Assembly: GCF_015207735.1 (NCBI RefSeq)
Contig: NZ_JADEWG010000063.1
Span: forward strand, 1-36,977
Direction of reading: 5' to 3'
Length of the DNA: 36,977 nt
Source of the DNA: [Phormidium] sp. LEGE 05292
Lineage (GTDB): Bacteria; Cyanobacteriota; Cyanobacteriia; Cyanobacteriales; Aerosakkonemataceae
The notes under the pieces were generated by a model. It was not told the DNA's origin and made no database searches. It saw only the letters and a list, made by a program, of their open reading frames with translations. This document shows, one piece after another, positions 24,557-33,050 of this stretch (its first letter is position 1; each line of letters opens with the position of its first letter). The position numbers and the translations under genes were made by a program.

Positions 24557-24670
24557 TGTTACTCTTCCCTGTGCAAGTGGTGATAAAGCTTGTTGTAATG
24601 CGATCGCTCTTGCATAAGCAACATTTTCAGGATTACCGAAAAGTTCGGCTTCTGTGTAATCTTCTGACAG
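24557..24670 (-). other. In-frame 5' extension of the deaminase-like gene with strong ribosome site and possible CTG start
   Basis: The frame stays open upstream of 24556 for about 60 codons, to a TAA near 24740, but has no ATG, GTG or TTG. Its translation (NPENVAYARAIALQQALSP, then LAQGRVTM) gives a good first helix and first strand of the deaminase fold. GAGGAGG lies about 8 nt before an in-frame CTG at 24668-24670, the only strong ribosome site here. Either CTG is used (134-aa protein), or this is the remnant of a larger protein that lost its 5' end. Confidence 0.5.
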
Positions 24671-24854
24671 TTTTGTTTCCTCCTCATTAGCACCACAGGA
24701 ATTTTTTATGCTGATACACGGATATGAATAGATAAATTATAGGCTACTGTCGATCGCTAACCCAATCTCAGCCGACGAAAACTTGATCGCACAAATTTAT
24801 GGTGAAAAGTGCGATCGCTCCCCAAATATTACCTTTTACTACGCTATTTGACTT

Positions 24855-25328
24855 TCAACTTTTGCTTTTTCGCTGATTTATTGGGCTAATCCTAAGCCAA
24901 ATTTCACCAGTTCTCTTAATTTTTATCTCAACATCATGTTCTTTGTTTGATATCGCAAAAGCCATAGCTCCTACTGTAGCTCCTACTGTAGCTCCAATAA
25001 CACCACCTAGTGCTACTCCAACAGGACCACCAACAAAACCACCCACTATTGCTCCAACTCCAGCAGCACCACCAGCAGCAGCAATTTGGTAAAGAGCATT
25101 ATAGTTAATTGCAGTAAACGCAGCAGCAGAAGGTACAAATGCTCCTGTATGTAAGTTTACCCATGTTCCTGATTTGTGCTTGTGTAACTCAAAAATACTT
25201 TTTAGTCTTTCTGGAAGATCTGAATATCGCTGATAGTCTGTAATAACCTCTACTGGCTCATCCTGTTCTAAAGCTACCTTTAACTCACGATAAAACTTCT
25301 CTGTATCTTGGAAAACTAACTTTCGCAT
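24855..25328 (-). CDS. Hypothetical glycine-zipper membrane protein
   Basis: 157 aa from the ATG at 25328 (MRKLVFQDTEKFYREL); a TTG at 25346 is the only longer option. Residues 1-75 are soluble and charged (VALEQDEPVEVITDYQRYSDLP, then WVNLHTGAFVPS). Residues about 80-130 are a long Gly/Ala/Val-rich segment (AAAGGAAGVGAIVGGFVGGP, then repeated GGVIGATVGATVG), a glycine zipper able to form a membrane hairpin or oligomer. The tail is basic (KIKRTGEIWLRIS, RKSKS). The family is unknown to me. Glycine zippers occur in pore-forming and membrane-inserting proteins, so a role beside the deaminase module is possible but unproven. Confidence 0.65.
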   Translation of the reverse strand: MRKLVFQDTEKFYRELKVALEQDEPVEVITDYQRYSDLPERLKSIFELHKHKSGTWVNLHTGAFVPSAAAFTAINYNALYQIAAAGGAAGVGAIVGGFVGGPVGVALGGVIGATVGATVGAMAFAISNKEHDVEIKIKRTGEIWLRISPINQRKSKS

Positions 25329-25440
25329 ACAGTTCTCAACTAGCAATATGCTAGTAATAAATTATTACTTATTATACCCGTATTTATTGCTCAATCCTCA
25401 TACTAAATCCGGGTTAGCTACTCCCGCTATCTTCTGCTGC

Positions 25441-25500
25441 TTCTTTCTTCGTTTCCTTCGTGTCTTACGCGCTACGCGCACGCTACGCGAACGTGGTTCG
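25441..25500. repeat. Nested intergenic repeats
   Basis: TTCGTTTCCTTCGTGTCTT (about 25448-25466) and CGTGGTTCG (25492-25500) look like two parts of a common cyanobacterial repeat (TTCCTTCGTGTCTTCGTGGTTC). A 25-bp CG-rich unit, ACGCGCTACGCGC then ACGCTACGCGAA (25467-25491), separates them, and is itself of a common repeat type. One repeat appears to have inserted into another. Confidence 0.6.
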
Positions 25501-25510
25501 ATGTTTTAAA

Positions 25511-25620
25511 AGCCCCTGCGACTAAAGTCACAGGCTATAAAAACAAAACCTGCCTTCGCAGGTTATAAAATTAGAGTCCGCGTAGGCGGACTTTGTTTGT
25601 ATAGCTGCGGTTTCAACCGC
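25511..25620. repeat. Array of four short hairpins
   Basis: In order: 25511-25536 (AGCC..CTG around GACTAAAGTC, closing CAGGCT), 25547-25564 (AACCTGC-CTTC-GCAGGTT), 25575-25592 (AGTCCGC-GTAG-GCGGACT) and 25607-25620 (GCGGT-TTCA-ACCGC). The third and fourth share sequence with the element at 21148-21206, and GACTAAAGTC recurs at 33029-33038. The array lies between the glycine-zipper gene and the 3' end of the leftward TerB-like gene and may also stop transcription. Confidence 0.8.
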
Positions 25621-25642
25621 CAAATCTTGAACAAACATCCTC

Positions 25643-26110
25643 TTAAGAAAACGCCTCTTCCTCCTCATCAATTAACTCATCAATCATATCCTGCGCCACA
25701 TCTTCGGAAATATCCAAAGCTTCCGCTAACTGAGACAAAAAACTTTCCTCATCCTCATCAATTTTCTGATCGACTAACACCATTTCTGCCACTGCTTGAA
25801 ATGAAATTTCCGCCAAATCATCAGTTCTTTTAATAGATTCCACTGCGGTTCTAAATAAAACCCCAATCCCCTCCTCATTCAAAAATTTAGTGATTTTATC
25901 GATCATCTTCTGAAACTCATCAACTGAGTAACTATCGAAGATATCCTGAGTATTGATAATATTAATTGCCTCCTCACTTTCCTCTTCTGAAGGTTGACCA
26001 TTAGCGTAAACTGCTACCATGACGATCGCAGCCACAGCCTCTTCTGGACTCAGATTTTGTTTGCTAGTAATCTCTACATCAAAGATTTCTTGATACTTCA
26101 CCACTTTCAT
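25643..26110 (-). CDS. TerB-like family protein
   Basis: 155 aa, very acidic, all-helical. It matches the pattern of the TerB/DjlA-type helical domain: SPEEAVAAIVMVAVYANGQPSEEESEEAI early, then a second repeat AVAEMVLVDQKIDEDEESFLSQLAEALDIS, each with an acidic DG/DQK-x-xxEE site able to bind metal. The tail is Glu/Asp-rich (DELIDEEEEAFS). The family is named for tellurite resistance, but in most bacteria it serves envelope or stress functions that are not well defined. The ribosome site AGGAGG is only 2 nt from the ATG at 26110. The GTG codon at 26104 (third codon) would have ideal spacing and may be the true start. Confidence 0.82.
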   Translation of the reverse strand: MKVVKYQEIFDVEITSKQNLSPEEAVAAIVMVAVYANGQPSEEESEEAINIINTQDIFDSYSVDEFQKMIDKITKFLNEEGIGVLFRTAVESIKRTDDLAEISFQAVAEMVLVDQKIDEDEESFLSQLAEALDISEDVAQDMIDELIDEEEEAFS

Positions 26111-26163
26111 CTCCTCCTAAGTTGATTAATTATCAGTTCTGCTCAATAAAAATGCCCAATTTA

Positions 26164-27081
26164 CTAAACTAAACACTGTTCAATTGTTGCCACTACAGAT
26201 TCAGCCAAAGTCGCTAAATCGTAACCTCCCTCTAAACCAAAAACAATCCGCCGAGTTAACTTTAAGCAATACTCTGTAAACAAGGCAAAATCATGAGGTT
26301 GTAAATCAATTCTGGCTAAAGGATCGTCAGCATTAGCATCATATCCCGCACTAACAATTAGTAAATCTGGGCGATAAATCGATAAAAATGGCATTACTTC
26401 CGATTCAAATGCCCTTTGATATTCTGCAATAGCACTACCCGGAGGTAGAGGAATATTTAACACATTTTTATATTCACCTCGTTCATCTGCATAACCTGTT
26501 CCTGGATAACAAGGCGACTGATGCAACGAACAATAAGCCAACTTGGGATGATGTTCGACAAAGTTTTGTGTACCATTGCCGTGATGCACATCCCAATCTA
26601 AAATTGCTACTCGTTTAATATCCGGTTGTTCCAAAGCGTAACAAGCTGCGATCGCTGCATTGGAAAACAAACAAAAACCCATTCCCCGATCGGGTTCTGC
26701 ATGATGTCCCGGTGGACGCGCCAAGACAAACGCCGGATCTTGGGTTGCCAAAACGCGATCGACTCCATCCAACCAAGCATTCACCGCTAATAAACCAACA
26801 TCGTAACTATAAGCCGAAACCGGAGTATCACCATCCAAATTTCCCCCACCACGTTTCGCAATTGATTCCACCCTTTCAATATGTTCCTGAGTATGTACCT
26901 TTTGCAGCCAAGACATCACATCTCTATTTGCCACTGGTGTTGGTAATTCCCACTTTAATTGGTTAGCGAATGGAACCTCTTTCAAAGCTTCCACAATTGC
27001 AATTAAGCGTTGTGGACGTTCTGGATGAAATGAACCAGTATCGTGTAGCAAAAATTCATCAGAATAAATGATAGGTAACAT
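26164..27081 (-). CDS. Histone-deacetylase-family zinc amidohydrolase
   Basis: 305 aa, the usual length for bacterial members. Visible active-site motifs are FHPERPQRL near the start, RPPGHHAEPDRGMGFCLFSNAAI (the His126-His127 pair), LDWDVHHGNGTQ (Asp162, Asp164 and His166, with Asp164 and His166 as zinc ligands), SLHQSPCYPGTGYADERG, VSAGYDANADDPLA (third zinc ligand Asp) and FGLEGGYDL. It should remove acyl groups from lysine or small amides such as acetylpolyamines. The substrate in cyanobacteria is not known. It is cytoplasmic. It follows the TerB-like gene region on the same strand but with 53 bp between them, so co-transcription is uncertain. Confidence 0.95.
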   Translation of the reverse strand: MLPIIYSDEFLLHDTGSFHPERPQRLIAIVEALKEVPFANQLKWELPTPVANRDVMSWLQKVHTQEHIERVESIAKRGGGNLDGDTPVSAYSYDVGLLAVNAWLDGVDRVLATQDPAFVLARPPGHHAEPDRGMGFCLFSNAAIAACYALEQPDIKRVAILDWDVHHGNGTQNFVEHHPKLAYCSLHQSPCYPGTGYADERGEYKNVLNIPLPPGSAIAEYQRAFESEVMPFLSIYRPDLLIVSAGYDANADDPLARIDLQPHDFALFTEYCLKLTRRIVFGLEGGYDLATLAESVVATIEQCLV

Positions 27082-27255
27082 AATTTGCAGTAATTAGAAA
27101 AAAGAGTGGTTCTTGAGGAATTTTGTCCACCTTAGCAACAGATGGAAAACAGATTTAATACTGGAGAAAGTTTTTTCCGAAAAGCAAGACCTGTAGCATA
27201 TAAAAAGCAAATGTTTTGTATTTTTAGTTTCACTTTTTAATTTGGGAAATAAATC

Positions 27256-28554
27256 GTGCCACCAAGAAAGCTTTCCCCCACCGATCGAACACAAAGTTGG
27301 ACATTTCCGCAATTGTTGGGAATAGTAAGGCGTAATCCGCTGATGATTTCCCGCTGGGTTTTACGCTGGATGGTACTCGGTACAGTTTGCGGTTTATTCG
27401 CTGGATTGTATTGGAACATCCTAGAGTGGATGATTCACTTTTTGAGTCAGTTTAAAGGTCTGACTGTACTGATTGTAATGCCGTTAGCTGGTTTAATTAT
27501 CGGTTTGGTAATTCATTTTTTGGGAAATCCGGGCGAAATCGGCGTAATTGTCGATAATATTCATTTTCGTGGTGGTAGACTGGATGCCCGTAAAAATCCT
27601 GCCATGATTCTCGCATCTTTAGTCAGTATATCTGCGGGTGGCAGTGCTGGGCCAGAAGCACCTTTGGTACAGGTTACGGGTTCTTTCGGTACTTGGGTTG
27701 CAGACCGCTGGAAATTAGAAGGCGAAGACTTGAGGACTATTAGTTTAGCTGCGATGGCTGCGGGTTTTACGGCTTTATTTGGCGCACCATTGGGAGGTGC
27801 TGTGTTTGCATTAGAAATTCTCCATCATCAGCACGTTTTGGAATACTACGAAGCCTTGATGCCAGCGATCGTTTCTAGCTGTGCAAGTTATTTAGTTTTT
27901 GCGACAATTACTCATTTAGGAATTGCCCCAACTTGGCATTTTCCCCAATATGGTTTACACAACATTGATGATTTCGCTTTGGCGATCGCTTATGGCATAA
28001 TTGGAGCCGTCGCCGGATGGATTTTTATGGCAATTTTTCGCAGTTGCGATCGCACTTTTGCCCACCTTCCCGGCCCTATTTATTTCCGTACCACAATTGC
28101 AGGTTTAGCATTGGGAATTTTCGCCTTTTTCTTCCCCTTAACTCGTTACTTTGGACATGAAGAATTAGAGCTAATTTTGACTGAAAATTTTCCTGCAACA
28201 CTTCTGTTAACTTTAGCTTTTGCTAAGATGGCAACCATTAGCATGACCGTCACAGGTGGCTGGCGTGGCGGTTTCATTATTCCGCTGTTTTTTACAGGGG
28301 CTTGTATTGGAAAAGCGATCGCCCTTTTCATACCCGGACTAAACCCTGCATTAGCCATGATTTGTACAATGGCAGCCCTCAACTCTGCTGTGACGCGCAC
28401 TCCTGTTAGTACCACTTTACTAGTATCCAAACTGACGAATATTAGCCCCTTTACTCCCATACTTTTCGCCAGTTTAATCGGCTTTTTCTTAGCTCCCAAA
28501 GTCCCCCTAATTGCTTCGCAACTGAAAATGCAAAAAGAGGCTCTCACCGAATAA
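27256..28554 (+). CDS. ClC-family chloride channel/transporter
   Basis: 432 aa from a GTG at 27256; an ATG at 27343 is a possible shorter start that still keeps the first helix. About ten or more hydrophobic segments are present. The selectivity motifs are recognisable: GGSAGPEAPLVQVTGSFG (the GxEGP-type region with the gating glutamate), AAMAAGFTALFGAPLGGAVFALEI, and WRGGFIIPLFFTGACIG (the GG-x-FxP-type helix). It lacks the C-terminal CBS domains of many eukaryotic and some bacterial ClCs. It should move Cl- or exchange Cl- for H+. It is divergent from the deacetylase-family gene. Confidence 0.94.
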   Translation: MPPRKLSPTDRTQSWTFPQLLGIVRRNPLMISRWVLRWMVLGTVCGLFAGLYWNILEWMIHFLSQFKGLTVLIVMPLAGLIIGLVIHFLGNPGEIGVIVDNIHFRGGRLDARKNPAMILASLVSISAGGSAGPEAPLVQVTGSFGTWVADRWKLEGEDLRTISLAAMAAGFTALFGAPLGGAVFALEILHHQHVLEYYEALMPAIVSSCASYLVFATITHLGIAPTWHFPQYGLHNIDDFALAIAYGIIGAVAGWIFMAIFRSCDRTFAHLPGPIYFRTTIAGLALGIFAFFFPLTRYFGHEELELILTENFPATLLLTLAFAKMATISMTVTGGWRGGFIIPLFFTGACIGKAIALFIPGLNPALAMICTMAALNSAVTRTPVSTTLLVSKLTNISPFTPILFASLIGFFLAPKVPLIASQLKMQKEALTE

Positions 28555-28569
28555 TTATTTACGCATTAA

Positions 28570-28677
28570 TCATTGGTTATTAGTCATTTATCATTTGCGA
28601 AAAATTCCTTTCTCTCTATTCATTGATTGCTTTTTCAACTTACTAATAACCAGCAACCAATGATGAATAACCAATGA
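28570..28677. repeat. Inverted TCATTGGTTATT repeats before gyrA
   Basis: TCATTGGTTATTAGTCATT (28570-28588) and, inverted, AATGATGAATAACCAATGA (28659-28677) match at 17 of 19 positions. Around both lie further degenerate TAGTCATT/ACTAATGAC copies up to 28690. This is the common cyanobacterial ATTGGTCATTAGTCAT type of intergenic repeat. It can fold into a long hairpin between the ClC gene and gyrA. Confidence 0.7.
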
Positions 28678-28830
28678 CTAATGACAAATTACAACTGACA
28701 ACAGCCAAAAAAGCCAAAATGTGATAGAATTTTAGTAGTAATTTTCAATTCTTGAAAGCCAGATTCACTGACTTTTCAATTAGTTGTATTTTAGCAACAT
28801 TTATCTCTCATTTTTGGAGTTTTTCACCGT

Positions 28831-31398
28831 ATGACCACTTCCCAGGAGCGGATTATACCCACGGATTTAGGGAACGAGATGTCCCGGTCTTACCTGGAAT
28901 ACGCAATGAGCGTGATTGTAGGGCGGGCACTCCCAGATGCTAGGGATGGTCTGAAACCAGTACATCGGCGCATTCTGTATGCAATGCACGAATTGGGACT
29001 CACCCCAGACCGCCCATTTAGAAAGTGCGCCCGTGTGGTAGGGGAAGTGTTAGGTAAGTACCACCCGCACGGAGACACAGCAGTATATGACGCACTAGTG
29101 CGGATGGCGCAAGACTTCTCCATGCGATCGCCCCTGATCAACGGACATGGCAACTTCGGTTCGGTAGACAACGACCCACCAGCAGCAATGCGTTACACCG
29201 AATGTCGCTTGCAAGCACTCGCTACCGAAGCAATGCTGCGGGATATTGAAGCCGAAACCGTTGATTTTGCTGATAACTTCGACGGTTCGCAACAAGAACC
29301 CGTAGTTTTACCCGCCAGAGTTCCCCAACTTTTGCTCAATGGTTCATCTGGTATCGCAGTGGGAATGGCAACCAACATTCCGCCACATAATTTAGGCGAA
29401 TTAATTGATGGTTTAATTGCCTTAATTCATAATCCAGAAATTACCGATCTTCAGTTAATTCGCTATATTCCTGGCCCTGATTTTCCCACAGGTGGACAAA
29501 TATTAGGAACCTCAGCAATTAAAGAAGCTTATACCACTGGACGCGGTTCCATTACGATGCGGGGTGTTGCTAATATTGAAACTATTGAACATCGTGGTAG
29601 GCCCGATCGAGAAGCGATCGTCATTACCGAATTACCTTACCAAACAAACAAAGCAGCATTAATCGAAAAAATTGCCGAATTAGTCAACGATAAAAGACTA
29701 GAAGGAATAGCAGATATTCGGGATGAAAGCGATCGCGACGGCATGAGAGTCGTCATCGAATTAAAACGCGATGCCTACCCCAGAGTTGTCCTGAATAACC
29801 TTTACAAACAAACCCCATTACAAGCAAATTTTGGCGCAAATATGCTGGCGTTAGTCAATGGCGAACCCCAGCTATTAACCATAAAACAATTCCTCGATGT
29901 CTTCCTAGACTTTCGCATTGAATGTATTACCAGACGCACCCAATACGAACTGCGAAAAGCCGAAGAAAGAGACCACATTCTGCAAGGGTTGTTAATTGCC
30001 CTAGCCAACTTAGATAGAATAATCGAATTAATTCGCCATGCTGCCGATGCGCCCACCGCACGCCAAGAATTGATCGAAAATTATGGACTTTCTGAACCTC
30101 AAGCCGACGCAATCTTACAAATGCAATTGCGCCGTCTGACAGCTTTAGAAGCCGAAAAAATTAGCCAAGAACATGAAGAATTAGTTGCTAAAATTGCTGA
30201 CTTGCGCGACATCTTACAACGTCGGGAACGCATCTTAGAAATCATCGAAACCGAAGCAGCACAGCTAAAAACCACCTTTGCCACACCCAGAAGAACAGTC
30301 ATCGAACACGGCGAAGGTGAACTCGACGACACCGATTTAATTGCTAATGAAAAAGCCTTGATTCTCTTAACTGAACAAGGTTACATCAAGAGAATGCCAG
30401 TCAGCACCTTTGAAGCTCAAAGTCGGGGAACTCGTGGCAAAGCAGCTAACAAAATGAAAGAGGATGATGTCGTCGAACATTTCCTCACCTGTTGCGATCA
30501 CGACAGCGTTTTGTTCTTCAGCGATAAAGGCGTTGTTTACTGCTTAAAAGCTTACCAAATTCCCACTTCATCGCGTACCGCGAGAGGCGTTCCCATAGTC
30601 CAAATGTTACCCATTCCTGTCGATGAAAAAATCACTTCAATGGTAGCGGTAGCCGAATTTAGCAACGATGAATACTTGGTAATGTTAACCAAGCAAGCCT
30701 ACATTAAGAAAACCCAACTTTCGGCATTTAGTAACATCAGGGCAAATGGATTAATTGCAATTTCCTTAGAAGAAGGCGACCAATTACGTTGGGTCAGACG
30801 CGCCAGAGTTGAAGATAGTATTATTATCGGATCGCGTCAAGGAATGGCAATTCACTTCAAAGCAGATCATAATCAATTGCGTCCTTTAGGTCGTGCCACC
30901 AGAGGCGTAAGGGCAATGAGATTAGAAAATGGCAATGAAATAATTAGCATGGATGTTTTGCCCAGTTCAATTGTTGCTAACATTGCTGAAGTAAGCGAGG
31001 CTGAACCTGAATTAGAAGCCGAAGAAACTATTAGTAATGGAGAAGAAGTACTCAACGGAACACAAGGGCCTTGGGTATTAGTTGTCACCAATGGCGGCTA
31101 TGGAAAACGAGTGCCAGTTTCCCAATTTAAGTTATATAGTCGGGCAACAAAAGGCAAAATTGCGATTAAATTCCGCAAGCAAAATGATACATTAGCCTCA
31201 CTTTTAATCGTCAATGAAGATGCTGAATTGATGATGGTAACAACGAGAGGAATTATTATTCGTCAAGCGGTGAATGCTATTCCTTCCCAATCTCAATATG
31301 CCACAGGTGTAAGAGTGCAAAGGTTGGATGAGGATGATGCGATCGCAGCCGTCGCCATAGTTCCTCCCACAAATGGCGAAGAAGAAGAAGTTGAATAA
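28831..31398 (+). CDS. gyrA: DNA gyrase subunit A
   Basis: 855 aa, breaks and rejoins DNA for negative supercoiling with GyrB. Catalytic Tyr122 sits in [10 protein letters not shown], the same number as in E. coli. The quinolone region reads [15 protein letters not shown], so residue 83 is Thr where E. coli has Ser, with Asp87 kept. The C-terminal domain has the repeated beta-pinwheel blades ([45 protein letters not shown]) and a GyrA-box-like QSRGTRGKA, which favours gyrase over topoisomerase IV. An acidic insert ([17 protein letters not shown]) lies between blades and the tail is Glu-rich. A TGA-TAGAAT extended -10 candidate lies about 100 bp upstream. Confidence 0.97.
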   Translation: MTTSQERIIPTDLGNEMSRSYLEYAMSVIVGRALPDARDGLKPVHRRILYAMHELGLTPDRPFRKCARVVGEVLGKYHPHGDTAVYDALVRMAQDFSMRSPLINGHGNFGSVDNDPPAAMRYTECRLQALATEAMLRDIEAETVDFADNFDGSQQEPVVLPARVPQLLLNGSSGIAVGMATNIPPHNLGELIDGLIALIHNPEITDLQLIRYIPGPDFPTGGQILGTSAIKEAYTTGRGSITMRGVANIETIEHRGRPDREAIVITELPYQTNKAALIEKIAELVNDKRLEGIADIRDESDRDGMRVVIELKRDAYPRVVLNNLYKQTPLQANFGANMLALVNGEPQLLTIKQFLDVFLDFRIECITRRTQYELRKAEERDHILQGLLIALANLDRIIELIRHAADAPTARQELIENYGLSEPQADAILQMQLRRLTALEAEKISQEHEELVAKIADLRDILQRRERILEIIETEAAQLKTTFATPRRTVIEHGEGELDDTDLIANEKALILLTEQGYIKRMPVSTFEAQSRGTRGKAANKMKEDDVVEHFLTCCDHDSVLFFSDKGVVYCLKAYQIPTSSRTARGVPIVQMLPIPVDEKITSMVAVAEFSNDEYLVMLTKQAYIKKTQLSAFSNIRANGLIAISLEEGDQLRWVRRARVEDSIIIGSRQGMAIHFKADHNQLRPLGRATRGVRAMRLENGNEIISMDVLPSSIVANIAEVSEAEPELEAEETISNGEEVLNGTQGPWVLVVTNGGYGKRVPVSQFKLYSRATKGKIAIKFRKQNDTLASLLIVNEDAELMMVTTRGIIIRQAVNAIPSQSQYATGVRVQRLDEDDAIAAVAIVPPTNGEEEEVE

Positions 31399-31406
31399 TA
31401 ATAGTC

Positions 31407-31435
31407 AAGGTGGGTTTTCTCCCACCTTACTTTTT
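31407..31435 (+). terminator. Hairpin between gyrA and lnt
   Basis: AAGGTGGG (31407-31414) and CCCACCTT (31421-31428) pair perfectly over a 6-nt loop and are followed by ACTTTTT. It lies 8 bp after the gyrA stop and just before the lnt start, so it may end gyrA transcripts or only partly uncouple lnt. Confidence 0.75.
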
Positions 31436-31442
31436 AGATTCA

Positions 31443-33008
31443 ATGAAAAATTCAACAAAATTGCGCTTAATTATTAGCTTCATCAGTGGCATTTTAATGG
31501 GGATGACAGCCGCACCTTTCGGTGTTTGGCCTTTAGCATGGATTGCTTTAATTCCCTTATGGATTTTTACAGTAAAAAGCCAAAAATCTGAAAAAAGTCT
31601 CTACCTCTACGCTATACTTTGGGCGATCGGCTATCATGGCTTAACTTTATCTTGGATTCTTGGACTTCATCCCTTGACTTGGTTGGGAATTCCTTGGATT
31701 TTGAGTTTAGCGATCGCACTAGGAGCACTACTATTATTTACAATTTGGGGCATTGTCTTAGTAACTATTTGGGCTGTTAGTAGCAGAGCAATTTTTCAAT
31801 TCATTCAAAATAATAAATACACAATTCCCAACAGTTTAATTCGCGTATTAATCGGCACAACTCTGTGGTGTGTTCTCGAATATATTTGGAGTGCAGGCCC
31901 TTTTTGGTGGACTTCCTTATCCTTTACTCAAAGTCCCCATAACTTGGCAATTTTACATTTGAGTCAAATCTCTGGCCCAAATACAATTAACGCCGTAATT
32001 GTTGCCGTAAATGGTTTAATAGCTGAAGCTTTGATGTCTGGAAAATTACAGACAAATTCGCCAATTTTTAGGTTTCATAAAGGCTATTTGAGTCTTGCCA
32101 TTGGACTATTAATTACTTCCCATTTAGTAGGATGGGCAATTTACAGCCAACCATTAAACGAACAACCAAACAACACTTTAAAAGTAGGAATTATTCAAGG
32201 CAATATTGCTAACAGAATTAAATTTACTCCCGAAGGTTTGCGTCTTTCCGCAATCAGATATATCAATGGATATCGTAATTTAGCTCAGCAAGGAGTAGCA
32301 GCAGTTTTGACTCCCGAAGGCGCTTTATCATCTCAATGGAGTGACCCACCATTAACAATTAACCCTTTTTATCAAGCTATTTTGGACGAAAAAGTAGTTG
32401 CTTGGATAGGCGCACATCGTCGCACAGGAAATAGTTATACCAACAGCTTATTTACTGTTACTGGAACAGGCGAAATTTTCAGCCGCTACGACAAAGTAAA
32501 CTTAGTAGCTTTTGGTGAATACGTACCTTTTCGAGACATTTTAGGGCGGATATTTCCCCAAGTTTCCGCAGTCGGATCGGATCAAATTCCTGGTGTATCT
32601 AATCAAGTATTTGATACACCTTTTGGTCGCGCCATTGTCGGTATTTGTTATGATTCAGCATTTACCCGCCATTTTCAACGCCAAACAGCTTTAGGAGGGG
32701 AATTTATTCTCACATCATCTAACAATGACCCTTATAATGCTGCCATGCAATTTCAACATCATGCACAGGATGTTTTACGGGCAATAGAAAACGATCGCTG
32801 GGCAGTAAGAGCAACCAATACAGGTTATTCTGCTATTGTCGATCCTCATGGCAAAACTAAATGGATCTCTCAAACTAAAACCTTTCAAATTCATGCTGAC
32901 ACAGTTTATCGTCGTCAAACTGAAACCTTATATGTCCGTTGGGGAGATTGGTTAACACCACTTTTATTACTAATTTCCGCAGTCATTTTAACCTTAAGTT
33001 CGTTGTGA
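31443..33008 (+). CDS. lnt: Apolipoprotein N-acyltransferase
   Basis: 521 aa from the ATG at 31443. A GTG at 31410 would put 11 odd residues inside the terminator hairpin, so it is rejected. About seven N-terminal and one C-terminal membrane segments surround a periplasmic nitrilase-like domain (about 225-485). The catalytic triad is visible: Glu in LTPEGALSSQW, Lys in RYDKVNLVAFGEYVPF and Cys in VGICYDSAF. It adds the third acyl chain to the N-terminal cysteine of mature lipoproteins. The putative lipoprotein at 13948-14466 would be a client. The stop codon lies within a dispersed repeat. Confidence 0.95.
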   Translation: MKNSTKLRLIISFISGILMGMTAAPFGVWPLAWIALIPLWIFTVKSQKSEKSLYLYAILWAIGYHGLTLSWILGLHPLTWLGIPWILSLAIALGALLLFTIWGIVLVTIWAVSSRAIFQFIQNNKYTIPNSLIRVLIGTTLWCVLEYIWSAGPFWWTSLSFTQSPHNLAILHLSQISGPNTINAVIVAVNGLIAEALMSGKLQTNSPIFRFHKGYLSLAIGLLITSHLVGWAIYSQPLNEQPNNTLKVGIIQGNIANRIKFTPEGLRLSAIRYINGYRNLAQQGVAAVLTPEGALSSQWSDPPLTINPFYQAILDEKVVAWIGAHRRTGNSYTNSLFTVTGTGEIFSRYDKVNLVAFGEYVPFRDILGRIFPQVSAVGSDQIPGVSNQVFDTPFGRAIVGICYDSAFTRHFQRQTALGGEFILTSSNNDPYNAAMQFQHHAQDVLRAIENDRWAVRATNTGYSAIVDPHGKTKWISQTKTFQIHADTVYRRQTETLYVRWGDWLTPLLLLISAVILTLSSL

Positions 33009-33047
33009 GCACTTCAGTGCTCTATCACGACTAAAGTCGCTACAACG
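33001..33047. repeat. Three-way-junction palindromic repeat over the lnt stop codon
   Basis: Outer arms CGTTGT (33001-33006) and ACAACG (33042-33047) enclose two inner hairpins, GAGCAC-TTCA-GTGCTC (33007-33022) and CGACT-AA-AGTCG (33028-33039). The lnt stop (33006-33008) is inside it. The GACTAAAGTC core recurs at 25520-25529. It sits 4 bp before the stop of convergent tsaB and may serve as a two-way terminator. Confidence 0.75.
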
Positions 33048-33050
33048 GAC

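Noticed and set aside
25511-25620. CRISPR-like or tRNA-like cluster from four hairpins
   Set aside because: The hairpins differ in sequence and are unevenly spaced. There is no cloverleaf, and the parts match dispersed cyanobacterial repeats.
27094-27419. Minus-strand ORFs upstream of the deacetylase-family gene
   Set aside because: They overlap the start of the ClC gene in antisense and lack any ribosome site or family features.
28890-30332. Several minus-strand ORFs of 60-93 aa within gyrA
   Set aside because: All are antisense shadows of gyrA with serine- and cysteine-rich nonsense composition.
28831-31398. parC (topoisomerase IV subunit A) rather than gyrA
   Set aside because: A GyrA-box-like QSRGTRGKA and a full set of C-terminal blades with GyrA spacing favour gyrase.
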